Positions 33,861-42,944 of a stretch of 64,000 nucleotides of DNA are shown here, piece by piece. The stretch comes from Brevundimonas sp. UBA5713. Lineage in GTDB: Bacteria > Pseudomonadota > Alphaproteobacteria > Caulobacterales > Caulobacteraceae. The notes under the pieces are model-generated. The model was not told the origin of the DNA, made no database searches, and saw nothing but the letters and a program-made list of their open reading frames with translations. How positions within the stretch are numbered: the stretch's first letter is position 1; every line of letters starts with the position of its first letter. The stretch covers positions 7,504 through 71,503 of the forward strand of contig NZ_DIGV01000043.1 in assembly GCF_002419815.1 (NCBI RefSeq), given 5' to 3'. The position numbers and the translations under genes were made by a program.

Positions 33861-36125
33861 ATGAGCGAACAGCGTGCGGATCAGTCCTTGGATGGCGGCG
33901 ATGACCGTTCCCTGCGGGAACGGCTGATCGCGGGGCGTTCGCGTGGACTGTTCGGCGCGGCCTATGTGCTGGCACTGATCATCACCGGTATTGCGATCTG
34001 GCTGGTGGCCGTGGCCCCTGGCGCGGCGACCGAGTCGCGCGCGACGGCCAGTCGGGCGGTGCTGTACGTTCTTCTGGCCAATCTGGTTTTGATCGGCTTT
34101 TTGGCGCTGGTCGTCGGCAAGCAGGTCCTGAAACTGGTGCGCGACCGTCATGAGGCGGGTGCCCGACTGCATCTGCGCTTTGTGATCCTTTTCTCCATTG
34201 TGTCGGTAGTGCCTGCGGTACTGATCGCTCTGGTGTTCGGCGTGCTGGTCAACCGTGGGGTGGATCAGTGGTTCAGCCAGAACGTCAGCTCATCGGTGCA
34301 GAACGGAGCCCTGATCGGCCGTGCCTATGTCGCCGATGTGGGCGAAAGCCTTGAGCGCGATCTGGAGACGATGACCACCGAACTGGGCGGGGTGCGCAAT
34401 CGCTTCGATAACCGCATCCAGTTCGGCAGCGCGCTGGAACAGATCGGTGCCTTCTTCGGCTATCCGGCGCTTTATATTTTGAATGGCGACGGCGAAGTGC
34501 TGGCCAGTGGCGAGCAGCCCGGCGCGCCGCCCTATGTGGCCCCGCCGCCCGAAGCTTTCGAGATTCTGGCGCAGGGCGAAGTTGTGCCCACCGCCGTCAC
34601 CGAAAACCCTGACACCGTCCGCGCCCTCTATCCGCTGCCGGACTATGGTGATGCCTATCTTTATGTGGTGCGGCCGCTGGCCCCCGGCCTGATCCAGCGC
34701 ATGCGCACCGGCGAGGAATCCATTCTGGCTTATCGTCAGGCCGAGGAAAGCCGCGCGCGTATTCAGGCCGCCTTTGCCCTGTCGTATCTGGAAACGGCGT
34801 TGCTGGTTCTGGTAGGTGCCGTCTGGCTGGCTATGTCGGCGGCCAGCGCCATTTCCGCGCCGATTGGCCGACTGGTGCGCGCCGCCGAGCGCGTATCTGG
34901 CGGGGATTTCGAGGCCCGCGTGGATGCGTCGAACGCGCCCGCCGAACTGGCCGTGTTGTCGGATGCATTCAACCGCATGACGGGTGATATCCAGAGCCAG
35001 CAACTGGCCCTGAAGACCGCCAGCGATGAAGCGCAGGCCCGTTCTCTGTTTATTGAGACCGTGCTGTCGGGCGTCAGCGCCGGCGTGATTGGTCTGGATC
35101 GTCAGGGCCGCATCTCGGCCATCAACGACAGCGCCCGCGACCTGTTGGCTATCGGCGAGGTAGAGGTTCAGGGCCACCGTCTGGGCGAGGTCTCGCCGGA
35201 ACTGAGCGAACTGTCCGAACGGGGCGAAGCCCATATCGAAGAAGACATCGACATCACGCGTGATGGCGATACCCGCCGTCTGCGTGTCCGCATCGAAGGC
35301 GGGCAGGGCGGCGAGATGGTCATGACCTTTGACGATATCACCCGTCTGGTCACGGCCCAGCGTAATGCCGCGTGGCGCGATGTGGCGCGCCGTATCGCCC
35401 ACGAGATCAAGAACCCGCTGACGCCGATCCAGCTGTCGGCAGAGCGTCTGCGTCGCAAATACCGCGCCCGCATCGAAGAAGACGATGTGGAAGTGTTCGA
35501 CCGCTGCACAGACACCATCATCCGTCAGGTGGGCGATATCGGGCGTATGGTGGACGAGTTCTCGTCTTTTGCGCGTATGCCTGCGCCGCGCTTCTCGACC
35601 GAGGTGGCGGGCGAAATGCTGCGCGAGGCCGTGTTCGGCCAGCGCGTCGCCGCTGCCGACATTGGCGTGACACTGGTCGAGCCGGTGCCGGATGTAACCA
35701 TCGACTGCGATGGCCGCATGGTGCGTCAGGCGCTGATCAACATCCTCAAAAATGCAGGCGAGGCCGTCGAGGCCCGCAAGGTGCGCGGAGAACAGACTTC
35801 GGTGCCCGGTATTTCGGCCCAACTGGTCGTCAGCGGCGGCATGGCCCGCTTTGTCATCGAGGATGACGGCATCGGCCTGCCGACCAAGGACCGTGACCGC
35901 CTGACCGAGCCCTATGTCACCACGCGTGAAAAGGGCACAGGGCTGGGGCTGGCCATCGTCAAACGTATTTGCGAGGACCACGGCGGTGATCTGAAGCTGG
36001 ATGACGCCGAGCGTTTGTCCGGTGCCCGCGTGACCCTCGTATTTCCTGTTAATCAGAATATCAAATCCACCAACCGCGCCTCTGGCGATGGTCGTGGTGC
36101 TGTTGTGAAGAGAGAGGCCCCATGA
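33861..36125 (+). CDS. ntrY: Sensor histidine kinase NtrY
   Basis: 754-residue membrane sensor of the NtrYX system. Three hydrophobic segments near the N-terminus (about 31-52, 66-87, 104-130), a periplasmic region of roughly 170 residues, a fourth segment (about 300-325), a HAMP linker, a PAS domain (about 390-480) and a kinase core. Phospho-acceptor H514 is in RRIAHEIKNPLTPIQL; the N-box is QALINILKNAGEAVEA; G boxes are EDDGIGLP and GTGLGLAIVKRI. All needed residues are present. Family members respond to nitrogen or redox state. It overlaps ntrX by four bases (ATGA). Confidence 0.95.
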   Translation: MSEQRADQSLDGGDDRSLRERLIAGRSRGLFGAAYVLALIITGIAIWLVAVAPGAATESRATASRAVLYVLLANLVLIGFLALVVGKQVLKLVRDRHEAGARLHLRFVILFSIVSVVPAVLIALVFGVLVNRGVDQWFSQNVSSSVQNGALIGRAYVADVGESLERDLETMTTELGGVRNRFDNRIQFGSALEQIGAFFGYPALYILNGDGEVLASGEQPGAPPYVAPPPEAFEILAQGEVVPTAVTENPDTVRALYPLPDYGDAYLYVVRPLAPGLIQRMRTGEESILAYRQAEESRARIQAAFALSYLETALLVLVGAVWLAMSAASAISAPIGRLVRAAERVSGGDFEARVDASNAPAELAVLSDAFNRMTGDIQSQQLALKTASDEAQARSLFIETVLSGVSAGVIGLDRQGRISAINDSARDLLAIGEVEVQGHRLGEVSPELSELSERGEAHIEEDIDITRDGDTRRLRVRIEGGQGGEMVMTFDDITRLVTAQRNAAWRDVARRIAHEIKNPLTPIQLSAERLRRKYRARIEEDDVEVFDRCTDTIIRQVGDIGRMVDEFSSFARMPAPRFSTEVAGEMLREAVFGQRVAAADIGVTLVEPVPDVTIDCDGRMVRQALINILKNAGEAVEARKVRGEQTSVPGISAQLVVSGGMARFVIEDDGIGLPTKDRDRLTEPYVTTREKGTGLGLAIVKRICEDHGGDLKLDDAERLSGARVTLVFPVNQNIKSTNRASGDGRGAVVKREAP

Positions 36126-37528
36126 AGAATACAGGCGCCGACATTCTGGTCGTGGATGATGAAGTCGACATCCGCGAGCTGGTCTCGGGACTGTTGGAAG
36201 ACGAAGGTCACCACGTCCGCACCGCGGCCAGCGCCGAGGAAGCTTTGGCTGCCATCAAGGCGCGCAAGCCGTACCTGGCCGTTCTGGATATCTGGATGCA
36301 GGGCGGGGGCATGGATGGCCTTGAACTGCTGGACGTGATCAAGGGGCTGGATGAGGACCTGCCTGCGGTCATGATCTCGGGTCATGGCAACATCGAAACG
36401 GCGGTTAGCGCGTTGAAACGCGGTGCCTATGACTTCATCGAAAAGCCGTTCAAGTCCGACCGTCTGGTGGTCGTGGTCGAGCGCGCTCTGGAAGCCGCTG
36501 CTCTGAAGCGCGAGAACCGCCGTCTGCGCGCACAGGCCATGACGCCGTCGGGTCTGATTGGCAAGTCGGTGGCTGCCCAAACCCTTCGCAACACCATTTC
36601 CAAGGTCGCACCGGCCAACAGCCGCGTGCTGATCTCGGGCCCGCCCGGGTCGGGCAAGGAACTGGTCGCGCGCCAGATCCACGAGAACAGCCCGCGCGCC
36701 AAGGGGGAGTTTGTGGTCATCTCGGCTGCGGGCATGACGCCGGAACGCCTCGACGTCGAACTGTTCGGCGAAGAGGGCAGCGATGGCCGTCCCGCCAAGA
36801 TCGGCGTGTTCGAGCGCGCCCATAACGGCACCCTGTATCTGGACGATGTGGCCGACATGCCGCGCGAAAGCCAGAGCCGTGTGCTGCGCGTGCTGGTCGA
36901 TCAGCGGTTCCGTCGCGTGGGTGGCGAACAGGACGTTCAGGTGGACGTGCGCGTCATCACCTCGACGGCCAAGGACCTGCGCGAGGAAATCGCCGAGGGC
37001 CGTTTCCGCGAAGACCTGTTCCACCGCCTGAACGTGGTGCCGATCCGCGTCCCGCCGCTGTCGGAACGCCGCGAGGACATTGCCGAACTGGTCGAATATT
37101 TCGTCGAGACCCTGTCGTCGTCGCAAGGCCTGCCGCGTCGCAAGCTGGGCGATGATGCCATTGCCGTGCTTCAGGTCCATCCGTGGCCGGGCAATGTGCG
37201 CCAGCTGCGCAACAATATCGAACGCCTGCTGATCCTTGCCACGGGTGACCCGTCAGAGCCGATCACCGCAGAAATGCTGCCGCAGGAGGTCGCCTCCAAC
37301 TCGTCCAGCAGCTTTGGCAATGAGCGTATCATCGCCCTGCCGCTGCGCGAGGCGCGCGAGGTGTTCGAGCGCGATTATCTGGCCGCGCAAATCATGCGTT
37401 TTGGCGGAAATATTTCCCGCACGGCGGCCTTTATCGGTATGGAACGCTCTGCGTTGCACCGCAAACTGAAGTCGCTGGGCGTGTCGCCGTCCCGCGGTGG
37501 TGATGATCAAGAAGGAGAGGGCGCCTGA
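36122..37528 (+). CDS. ntrX: Response regulator NtrX (NtrC family, GAFTGA loop missing)
   Basis: 468 residues: receiver domain (VVDDEVDIREL; phospho-acceptor D56 in VLDIWMQ), AAA+ domain (Walker A GPPGSGKELVAR around 172-183, Walker B LYLDDVADM around 238-246, and an Arg-rich sensor region) and a C-terminal Fis-type helix-turn-helix (NISRTAAFIGMERSALHRKL). Where NtrC-type activators have GAFTGA after ELFG, this protein reads ELFGEEGSDGRPAKIG, so the sigma-54 contact loop is absent. It may therefore work as a sigma-54-independent regulator. Its stop overlaps the dat ATG by one base. Confidence 0.93.
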   Translation: MKNTGADILVVDDEVDIRELVSGLLEDEGHHVRTAASAEEALAAIKARKPYLAVLDIWMQGGGMDGLELLDVIKGLDEDLPAVMISGHGNIETAVSALKRGAYDFIEKPFKSDRLVVVVERALEAAALKRENRRLRAQAMTPSGLIGKSVAAQTLRNTISKVAPANSRVLISGPPGSGKELVARQIHENSPRAKGEFVVISAAGMTPERLDVELFGEEGSDGRPAKIGVFERAHNGTLYLDDVADMPRESQSRVLRVLVDQRFRRVGGEQDVQVDVRVITSTAKDLREEIAEGRFREDLFHRLNVVPIRVPPLSERREDIAELVEYFVETLSSSQGLPRRKLGDDAIAVLQVHPWPGNVRQLRNNIERLLILATGDPSEPITAEMLPQEVASNSSSSFGNERIIALPLREAREVFERDYLAAQIMRFGGNISRTAAFIGMERSALHRKLKSLGVSPSRGGDDQEGEGA

Positions 37529-38388
37529 TGTCGAGGGTCGCCTATGTAAACGGGACCTATCGGCCCCATTCCCAGGCCGTCGTCCATATCGAGGATCGCG
37601 GCTTCCAGTTCGCCGATGGCGTGTACGAAGTCTGGTCGGTGTTTGACGGCCAGCTGGCTGACTATGAAGGCCATATGGAGCGTCTGGGCCGCAGCCTGAC
37701 CGAGCTGCGCATCGACATTCCGATGACGGCTCAGGCGCTGGGTGTGGTCCTGCGCGAAACCATTCGCCGCAACCGTGTGCGTAATGGCATCGTCTATCTG
37801 CAAGTGACCCGTGGCACCGCGCCGCGTGATCATGCCTTCCCCAGAGGCGTGGCCCCCAGCGTGATCGTGACGGCCAAGTCGATCGACCTGAAGAAGGGCG
37901 AAGCGCAGGCCGAGCGCGGCGCAGCGGGCGTAACGCATCCCGACATTCGTTGGGGCCGTTGCGACATCAAGACCGTCGGTCTGCTGCCGAACGCTATCGC
38001 CAAACAGGCTGCCCGCGAAAAGGGGGCCTATGAGGCCATCCTGTTCGACGAAATGGGCATGGTGACGGAGGGTTCGTCCACCAACGCCTGGATCGTTGAC
38101 GAGCACGGCAAGCTGCGCACCCGCGATACCCAGGCCAACATTCTGCGCGGTATCACCCGCGCCGCCATACTGAAGCTGGTGAAGGAAGAGGGCATTGAAC
38201 TGGACGAGCGCGCCTTTTCGGTCGAGGAGGCCAAGCGCGCCAAGGAAGTGTTCGTGACGGCAGCGTCTTCGTTTGTCATGCCGATTACTTCGCTGGATGG
38301 CGAAAAGATTGGCGACGGTAAACCGGGCCCCGTCGCGACCCGTCTGCGTCAGGTTTATCTTGAACAGGCGCGCCGCGACGCCATTTAA
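37528..38388 (+). CDS. dat: D-amino-acid aminotransferase (fold-type IV PLP enzyme)
   Basis: 286 residues. The PLP-binding lysine is K148 in CDIKTVGLLPNA, and the typical start YVNGTYRPHSQAVVHIEDRGFQFADGVYE is followed by VTEGSSTNAWIV, which holds the phosphate-binding Ser/Thr. The HIEDRGFQFADGVYE block fits D-alanine aminotransferase rather than branched-chain or ADC lyase relatives, though substrate choice in this fold is hard to call by eye. The enzyme would provide D-glutamate or D-alanine for the wall. It sits between ntrX and hfq and probably shares the ntr transcript. Confidence 0.85.
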   Translation: MSRVAYVNGTYRPHSQAVVHIEDRGFQFADGVYEVWSVFDGQLADYEGHMERLGRSLTELRIDIPMTAQALGVVLRETIRRNRVRNGIVYLQVTRGTAPRDHAFPRGVAPSVIVTAKSIDLKKGEAQAERGAAGVTHPDIRWGRCDIKTVGLLPNAIAKQAAREKGAYEAILFDEMGMVTEGSSTNAWIVDEHGKLRTRDTQANILRGITRAAILKLVKEEGIELDERAFSVEEAKRAKEVFVTAASSFVMPITSLDGEKIGDGKPGPVATRLRQVYLEQARRDAI

Positions 38389-38491
38389 AACATTGCCGCT
38401 GACGCTGATGCACGTTTAAGGTCAGGTGCGGGTCACATGACCTGCATCTGCCACTCGGCAATGCAATAACCAAGAACAGGAAAAACCTGCC

Positions 38492-38737
38492 ATGTCGCAA
38501 GACAAACGCCAAAACCTCCAGGATACTTTCCTGAACAGCGTCCGTAAGACCAAGACCCCGCTGACCATCTTTCTGGTCAATGGCGTAAAGCTTCAGGGTA
38601 TTGTGACCTGGTTCGACAACTTTTGTGTGCTGCTTCGTCGCGATGGCCAGTCCCAACTGGTCTATAAACACGCCATCTCGACCATTATGCCTTCCGGCCC
38701 CGTGCAGATGTACGAGCCCGAAGCCGAAGAAGATTGA
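38492..38737 (+). CDS. hfq: RNA chaperone Hfq
   Basis: 81 residues with both Sm motifs: LQDTFLNSVRKTKTPLTIFLVNGVKL (Sm1 region with the proximal-face residues) and YKHAISTIMPS (Sm2, the KH-type uridine pocket). Short acidic C-terminal tail, as in other alphaproteobacteria. Hfq pairs small RNAs with mRNAs. ATG at 38492 preceded by AGGAAAAA. Its TGA is followed at once by the TTG of hflX. The 103-base gap before it may hold its own promoter. Confidence 0.97.
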   Translation: MSQDKRQNLQDTFLNSVRKTKTPLTIFLVNGVKLQGIVTWFDNFCVLLRRDGQSQLVYKHAISTIMPSGPVQMYEPEAEED

Positions 38738-40051
38738 TTGACTTCCAAGCTTATTGATCACGCCGTTCCGCTCATCCGGGCGGCTGTAGTCCACCCCGAC
38801 AGGGGTTCCGATAATGCGCGTCATGCCGCCGATCGCCTCGAAGAGGCGGTCGGCCTTGCCCGTGCGCTGGACCTTGATGTCCGCGCCGAAGAGGTTGTGC
38901 GCATTCGTTCCGTCACGCCCGCCACCCTGTTCGGGTCGGGCAAAGTCGAGGAACTGGCCGCCCTGTTCCGCGCCGCAGAGGCCGAGGCGGTAGTCATCGA
39001 CGACCAGTTGACGCCCGTCCAACAGCGCAATCTTGAACAGGCGTGGGATGTGAAGGTCATCGACCGCACGGGCCTGATCCTCGAAATCTTTGGTCGCCGT
39101 GCGCGCACCAAGGAAGGCCGTCTTCAGGTCGAACTGGCGCGTCTGGAATATGAACGCTCGCGTCTGGTGCGGACATGGACCCACCTTGAACGCCAGCGCG
39201 GTGGTACCGGCTCGACCGGCGGTCCGGGGGAAACCCAGATCGAAATCGACCGCCGCCTGATCGCCGACAAGATCGTCAGGCTGAAGGCCGAACTGGAAGA
39301 GGTGCGCCGTACGCGCGGCCTGCACCGCAAGGCTCGCAAGCGCGTGCCATTCCCGGCCGTGGCGCTGGTCGGTTATACGAACGCGGGCAAGTCCACGCTG
39401 TTTAACCGGCTGACCGGCTCCGAGGTGTTTGCCAAGGACCTGCTGTTTGCGACGCTGGATACGACCCAGCGCACGATCAAACTGCCGCAGGGGCGTCCAG
39501 CCATCATCGCCGATACGGTGGGCTTTATCTCCGACCTGCCGCACGAACTGGTGGAGAGCTTCCGCGCCACGCTGGAAGAGGTGGGTGAGGCCGACCTGAT
39601 CCTGCACGTCCGCGATATTGCGTCACCTGACAGCGAGGCGCAGCGCAAGGACGTGGAAGAGGTTCTGAAACAGATCCCCACGCCCGAAGGCCGTACGCGG
39701 CGCGTGCTGGAGGTCTGGAACAAGATCGATCTGCTGGATGAAGATGTCCGCGACAGTGTGATCGGTCAGGCCGAACGTCTGGCCGCCCAAGGCGATGCCG
39801 TGGCCGTGTCCGCATGGACGGGCGAGAACATCGATGCCTTGCGCGAAACTATCGCCAGCCTGATCGACGATGACCCTGAAAGCGTCATTCTGATCCCGTC
39901 GTCTCGCGGCGATGTACTGGCATGGCTTTATGAAAACGGTCGGGTCACCGACCGGTCCACCGAAGAAGACGGTACGATCCGCGTGACGGTGCGTTTGCAC
40001 CCTGCGGCTCTGGGCCGTTTCGAGCGTTCCTACCCAGACATTCTGGACTGA
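38738..40051 (+). CDS. hflX: GTPase HflX (ribosome-associated)
   Basis: 437 residues. The HflX-specific N-terminal domain is seen in ATLFGSGKVEELAAL and the glycine-rich GGTGSTGGPGETQIE linker; the G domain has G1 GYTNAGKSTLFN, G3 DTVGF, and G4 NKID. HflX splits or rescues stalled ribosomes during heat or antibiotic stress. The start is TTG immediately after the hfq stop, in keeping with hfq-hflX coupling seen in many proteobacteria. Confidence 0.95.
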   Translation: MTSKLIDHAVPLIRAAVVHPDRGSDNARHAADRLEEAVGLARALDLDVRAEEVVRIRSVTPATLFGSGKVEELAALFRAAEAEAVVIDDQLTPVQQRNLEQAWDVKVIDRTGLILEIFGRRARTKEGRLQVELARLEYERSRLVRTWTHLERQRGGTGSTGGPGETQIEIDRRLIADKIVRLKAELEEVRRTRGLHRKARKRVPFPAVALVGYTNAGKSTLFNRLTGSEVFAKDLLFATLDTTQRTIKLPQGRPAIIADTVGFISDLPHELVESFRATLEEVGEADLILHVRDIASPDSEAQRKDVEEVLKQIPTPEGRTRRVLEVWNKIDLLDEDVRDSVIGQAERLAAQGDAVAVSAWTGENIDALRETIASLIDDDPESVILIPSSRGDVLAWLYENGRVTDRSTEEDGTIRVTVRLHPAALGRFERSYPDILD

Positions 40052-40052
40052 T

Positions 40053-41684
40053 ATGCATCTGATCGAGACCGTGCTGTTCCTCCTGTTGGCTGTTGTAGCC
40101 TCGGGATGGGTGGCACGGATTACCCGCCTGCCTTTGCCCTTGGTCCAGATCGCTTTGGGCGCAGGCGTGGTAATGATCACGGGGGAGAGCGTAGACCTCA
40201 AGCCCGACATCTTCTTCCTGCTGTTCCTGCCGCCGCTGCTGTTTGTGGACGGCTGGCGCATCCCCAAGGCGGCGCTGTATCGCGATCGTGCGGTGATACT
40301 GGAACTGGCGCTGGGACTGGTGGTGTTCACGGTTCTGGGGCTGGGCTTCTTTATCAACTGGATGATCCCGGCCATGCCGCTGGCGGTGGCCTTTGCGCTG
40401 GCCGCCATCCTGTCGCCGACCGACCCGATTGCGGTGTCCGCCATTGCGGGCCGCAGCCCCATGCCAAAGCGACTGATGCATATTCTGGAAGGCGAAAGCC
40501 TGCTGAACGATGCGACCGGCCTGACCTGTATGCGGATTGCGGTCATTGCCGCGACCACCGGCGCTTTCTCGCTGACCAACGCCTTTGGCACCTTTGCGTG
40601 GCTGGCGCTGGCAGGGGTGGCCATGGGCGTGATGGTGGCCTTGGGCATCAGCCTGCTGAAAGGGGCGATCAGCAAGCGTTGGGGCGAGGACGTGGGCGGC
40701 CAGATTCTGGTCAGCCTGCTGATGCCGTTTGCCGCCTATCTGGCCGCCGAGGCTGTACAGGGTTCGGGCATTCTGGCGGCTGTGGCCGCGGGCATCACCA
40801 TGAGCTTTACCGAGCGTGAGGGCTCTGCGCTGGCGGCCACCCGCATCCGCCGCGCGGTGGTGTGGGACACGGTCCAGTTCACGGCCAATGGCCTGATCTT
40901 TGTGATTTTGGGCGAGCAGATGCCGTCCATCTTTGCCCGCGCCAAGGAGGTCATCCGCTCAACCCCGCATGCCGAGGTCTATTGGCTGGCCATCTATGTG
41001 TTCGCCATCGTCGCGGTGCTGGCGGTGCTGCGCTTCTTGTGGGTGTGGGCGACGCTGAAACTGACCCTGTTTCGCGGCAGGCTGTCGGGCGGAAAACGTC
41101 CGAAGTTGCGCTGGCGTTTGGTGGCGGTGATGTCGCTGTCAGGGGTACGCGGTGCCATTACGCTAGCCGGTATTCTGACCCTGCCGTTCTTTGTGCAGGA
41201 CGGCAGCCTGCTGCCCGCGCGCAATCTGGCGATCTTTCTGGCGGCGGGGGTGATTATCGTATCGCTGGTTCTGGCCAGTGTGGCGCTGCCGATCCTGCTG
41301 CGCGGCATGGAAGAACTGCCCGATACCCATCTGCATACCGATGAGGATCGTGCGCGGCGCATGGCGGCTGCGGCAGCCATCCGCGCGCTGGAGGACACCC
41401 AGCGCACCCAGCAGGACGTTCATGCCAGAGCCGACGAATATGCCGAGGTCGTGGCCCGCCTGATGGAGACCTATCGCCACCGGATCGAGCTTTACTCCGG
41501 CGAGGCCCCCGATCAGGTGGCGCGTAACCAAAAGCTGGACGCGCTGGAGCGTGAACTGTTCATGGTCGCTTTGAAGGCCCAGCGCGAAGAGCTGATCAAA
41601 CTGTCGCGCAGCCGAATGGTAGGCGAGGAGACCGCCCGCAAATTGATCCGCGAAATCGACCTGCTGGAAATCCGCTACGACTAG
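40053..41684 (+). CDS. Na+/H+ antiporter, CPA1/NhaP-type
   Basis: 543 residues with about twelve membrane segments. The ion-binding acidic motif of the CPA1 family, SPTDPIAV, is followed by EGESLLNDATGL; LSGVRGAITLAG is a further family block. After about residue 430 comes a hydrophilic, helical cytoplasmic tail of roughly 110 residues (RTQQDVHARADEYAEVVARL), often regulatory. It would exchange Na+ or K+ for H+ across the inner membrane. ATG one base after the hflX stop. Its stop shares a CTAG with the converging HAD gene. Confidence 0.9.
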   Translation: MHLIETVLFLLLAVVASGWVARITRLPLPLVQIALGAGVVMITGESVDLKPDIFFLLFLPPLLFVDGWRIPKAALYRDRAVILELALGLVVFTVLGLGFFINWMIPAMPLAVAFALAAILSPTDPIAVSAIAGRSPMPKRLMHILEGESLLNDATGLTCMRIAVIAATTGAFSLTNAFGTFAWLALAGVAMGVMVALGISLLKGAISKRWGEDVGGQILVSLLMPFAAYLAAEAVQGSGILAAVAAGITMSFTEREGSALAATRIRRAVVWDTVQFTANGLIFVILGEQMPSIFARAKEVIRSTPHAEVYWLAIYVFAIVAVLAVLRFLWVWATLKLTLFRGRLSGGKRPKLRWRLVAVMSLSGVRGAITLAGILTLPFFVQDGSLLPARNLAIFLAAGVIIVSLVLASVALPILLRGMEELPDTHLHTDEDRARRMAAAAAIRALEDTQRTQQDVHARADEYAEVVARLMETYRHRIELYSGEAPDQVARNQKLDALERELFMVALKAQREELIKLSRSRMVGEETARKLIREIDLLEIRYD

Positions 41685-42349
41685 GCGTTTAGCCAGTCGT
41701 TCAACTGTTCATAGCTGTCGAAGATATGGTGGGCACCGGCGGCTTTGAGGCTGTCGGCGTGGCCGTCGCGGATATGGCCACCTGCGCACAGGCCCACCAC
41801 TGTCATGCCTGCTGCTACGCCGCCCATGACGCCTGCGGGGCTGTCTTCTATGACGAGCGCGCGATCGGGTGCGACCTGCATGGCCTCGGCGGCATAAAGG
41901 AAGATGTCGGGGTGCGGCTTGCCGCGCTGGACATGGACGGCACCGCTGAAGATGCACCCGTCAAAGGCGTCTGCCGATCCGAACAGATCGAGTCCCATGG
42001 CGATCCAGTCGGGCGGGCTGGAGGAGGCAATGCAGCGTTTTTCGGTGCGGCCGGCCAAGAAAGGAGCAAAGCCGTTCACGGGGCGCACTTCGGTCTGATA
42101 CCGCTGACCGCAATGGATGAACCAGTCGCGCTGGAGCTCGGGCGGGCAGGGGCTGCCCAAACGGCCAGACACCTGTTCGGAGATATCGGCCCAGCGGCGT
42201 CCCAGATAGTGGGTCAACGAATAGTCCAGCGAGGTCGGCAGACCGATGCCGTTCAGCAGATCAGCCAGAACCAGATTGTTCAGCATCTCGCTGTCGGCCA
42301 CCACACCGTCATAGTCAAAGACGATGAGGTCGAAGTCGGGATGCTTCAT
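41681..42349 (-). CDS. HAD-superfamily hydrolase (phosphoglycolate phosphatase/beta-PGM-like)
   Basis: 222 residues with all four HAD motifs: DYDGVVADSE (nucleophile and acid aspartates), SSSPP (motif II), GKPHPDIF (motif III lysine) and VIEDSPAGVMGGVAAG (motif IV). The cap domain between motifs I and II is the four-helix type of the beta-phosphoglucomutase/Gph group, so the substrate is probably a small sugar phosphate or phosphoglycolate. ATG starts one base after the DUF1643 stop (TAGATG), so it is the last gene of a minus-strand operon MFS-mazG-DUF1643-HAD. Confidence 0.88.
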   Translation of the reverse strand: MKHPDFDLIVFDYDGVVADSEMLNNLVLADLLNGIGLPTSLDYSLTHYLGRRWADISEQVSGRLGSPCPPELQRDWFIHCGQRYQTEVRPVNGFAPFLAGRTEKRCIASSSPPDWIAMGLDLFGSADAFDGCIFSGAVHVQRGKPHPDIFLYAAEAMQVAPDRALVIEDSPAGVMGGVAAGMTVVGLCAGGHIRDGHADSLKAAGAHHIFDSYEQLNDWLNA

Positions 42350-42940
42350 CTACTTCGGGCTCCACCGCACCAAGGGCGTGTCGCTGCGCAGATAAAGTGG
42401 ATGTTTGGGGCTGCCGTCGGCATTGGTGCCAAAGCACCATAGGTCGATGCCGTCTTCGGTCAAGGCCTGCACCAGTGCCTGTCCGGCGGGCACCAGTGCC
42501 TTGTTCAGCTTGCCGTGGCACAGGATGACGCGGGCCGCGCCCTTGGCCTGTTCGCGGATGGTCGGCAGGTTGGCGGGAGACGAGACCACCACATCCGGCT
42601 CTAGCAGCATCTTCGGGTGGGTGGCGCGATAGTCGCCCACATTGGCTTTGACCATGGCGTCAAAGCCTTCGCGCTGGGTAAAGGTCCATTCGCGGGCGCA
42701 GGTCGGGTCATTGACCGTGGCGTCGGCGGTGGACGGGTTCATGCCGATGAACATCAGATAGCGATCGGGGAAGGTGTCCCCCAGCCAGCGGCGCATCAGC
42801 GGGCGGTGGCGGCTATCGTCGCTGAACACCGCATCACCGTTTACCCCTGCCATCAACGCCAGACGGACCTTGCCGCCCGGATCATGCTGCGTGGGATCGG
42901 GCGGGATCAGGTCCAACTGGTCGGCCAAGCGCTTGCCCAT
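42350..42940 (-). CDS. DUF1643 family protein
   Basis: 196 residues from ATG 42940 (MGKRLADQLDLIPPD). The recognisable family block is YLMFIGMNPSTADATVNDPTCAREWTF, and VILCHGKLN and WCFGTNADGSPKHPLYLR near the end also fit DUF1643. Function unknown. It starts four bases after the mazG stop and abuts the HAD gene. Upstream open frame sequence overlaps mazG in another frame and is not counted. Confidence 0.82.
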   Translation of the reverse strand: MGKRLADQLDLIPPDPTQHDPGGKVRLALMAGVNGDAVFSDDSRHRPLMRRWLGDTFPDRYLMFIGMNPSTADATVNDPTCAREWTFTQREGFDAMVKANVGDYRATHPKMLLEPDVVVSSPANLPTIREQAKGAARVILCHGKLNKALVPAGQALVQALTEDGIDLWCFGTNADGSPKHPLYLRSDTPLVRWSPK

Positions 42941-42944
42941 ACGG

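Noticed and set aside
34290..35981. A 563-codon minus-strand frame inside ntrY, and similar long antisense frames opposite eno, the CoA-transferase and the VanY-like gene
   Set aside because: All overlap clear genes, show no motifs, and follow from high GC content at third positions.
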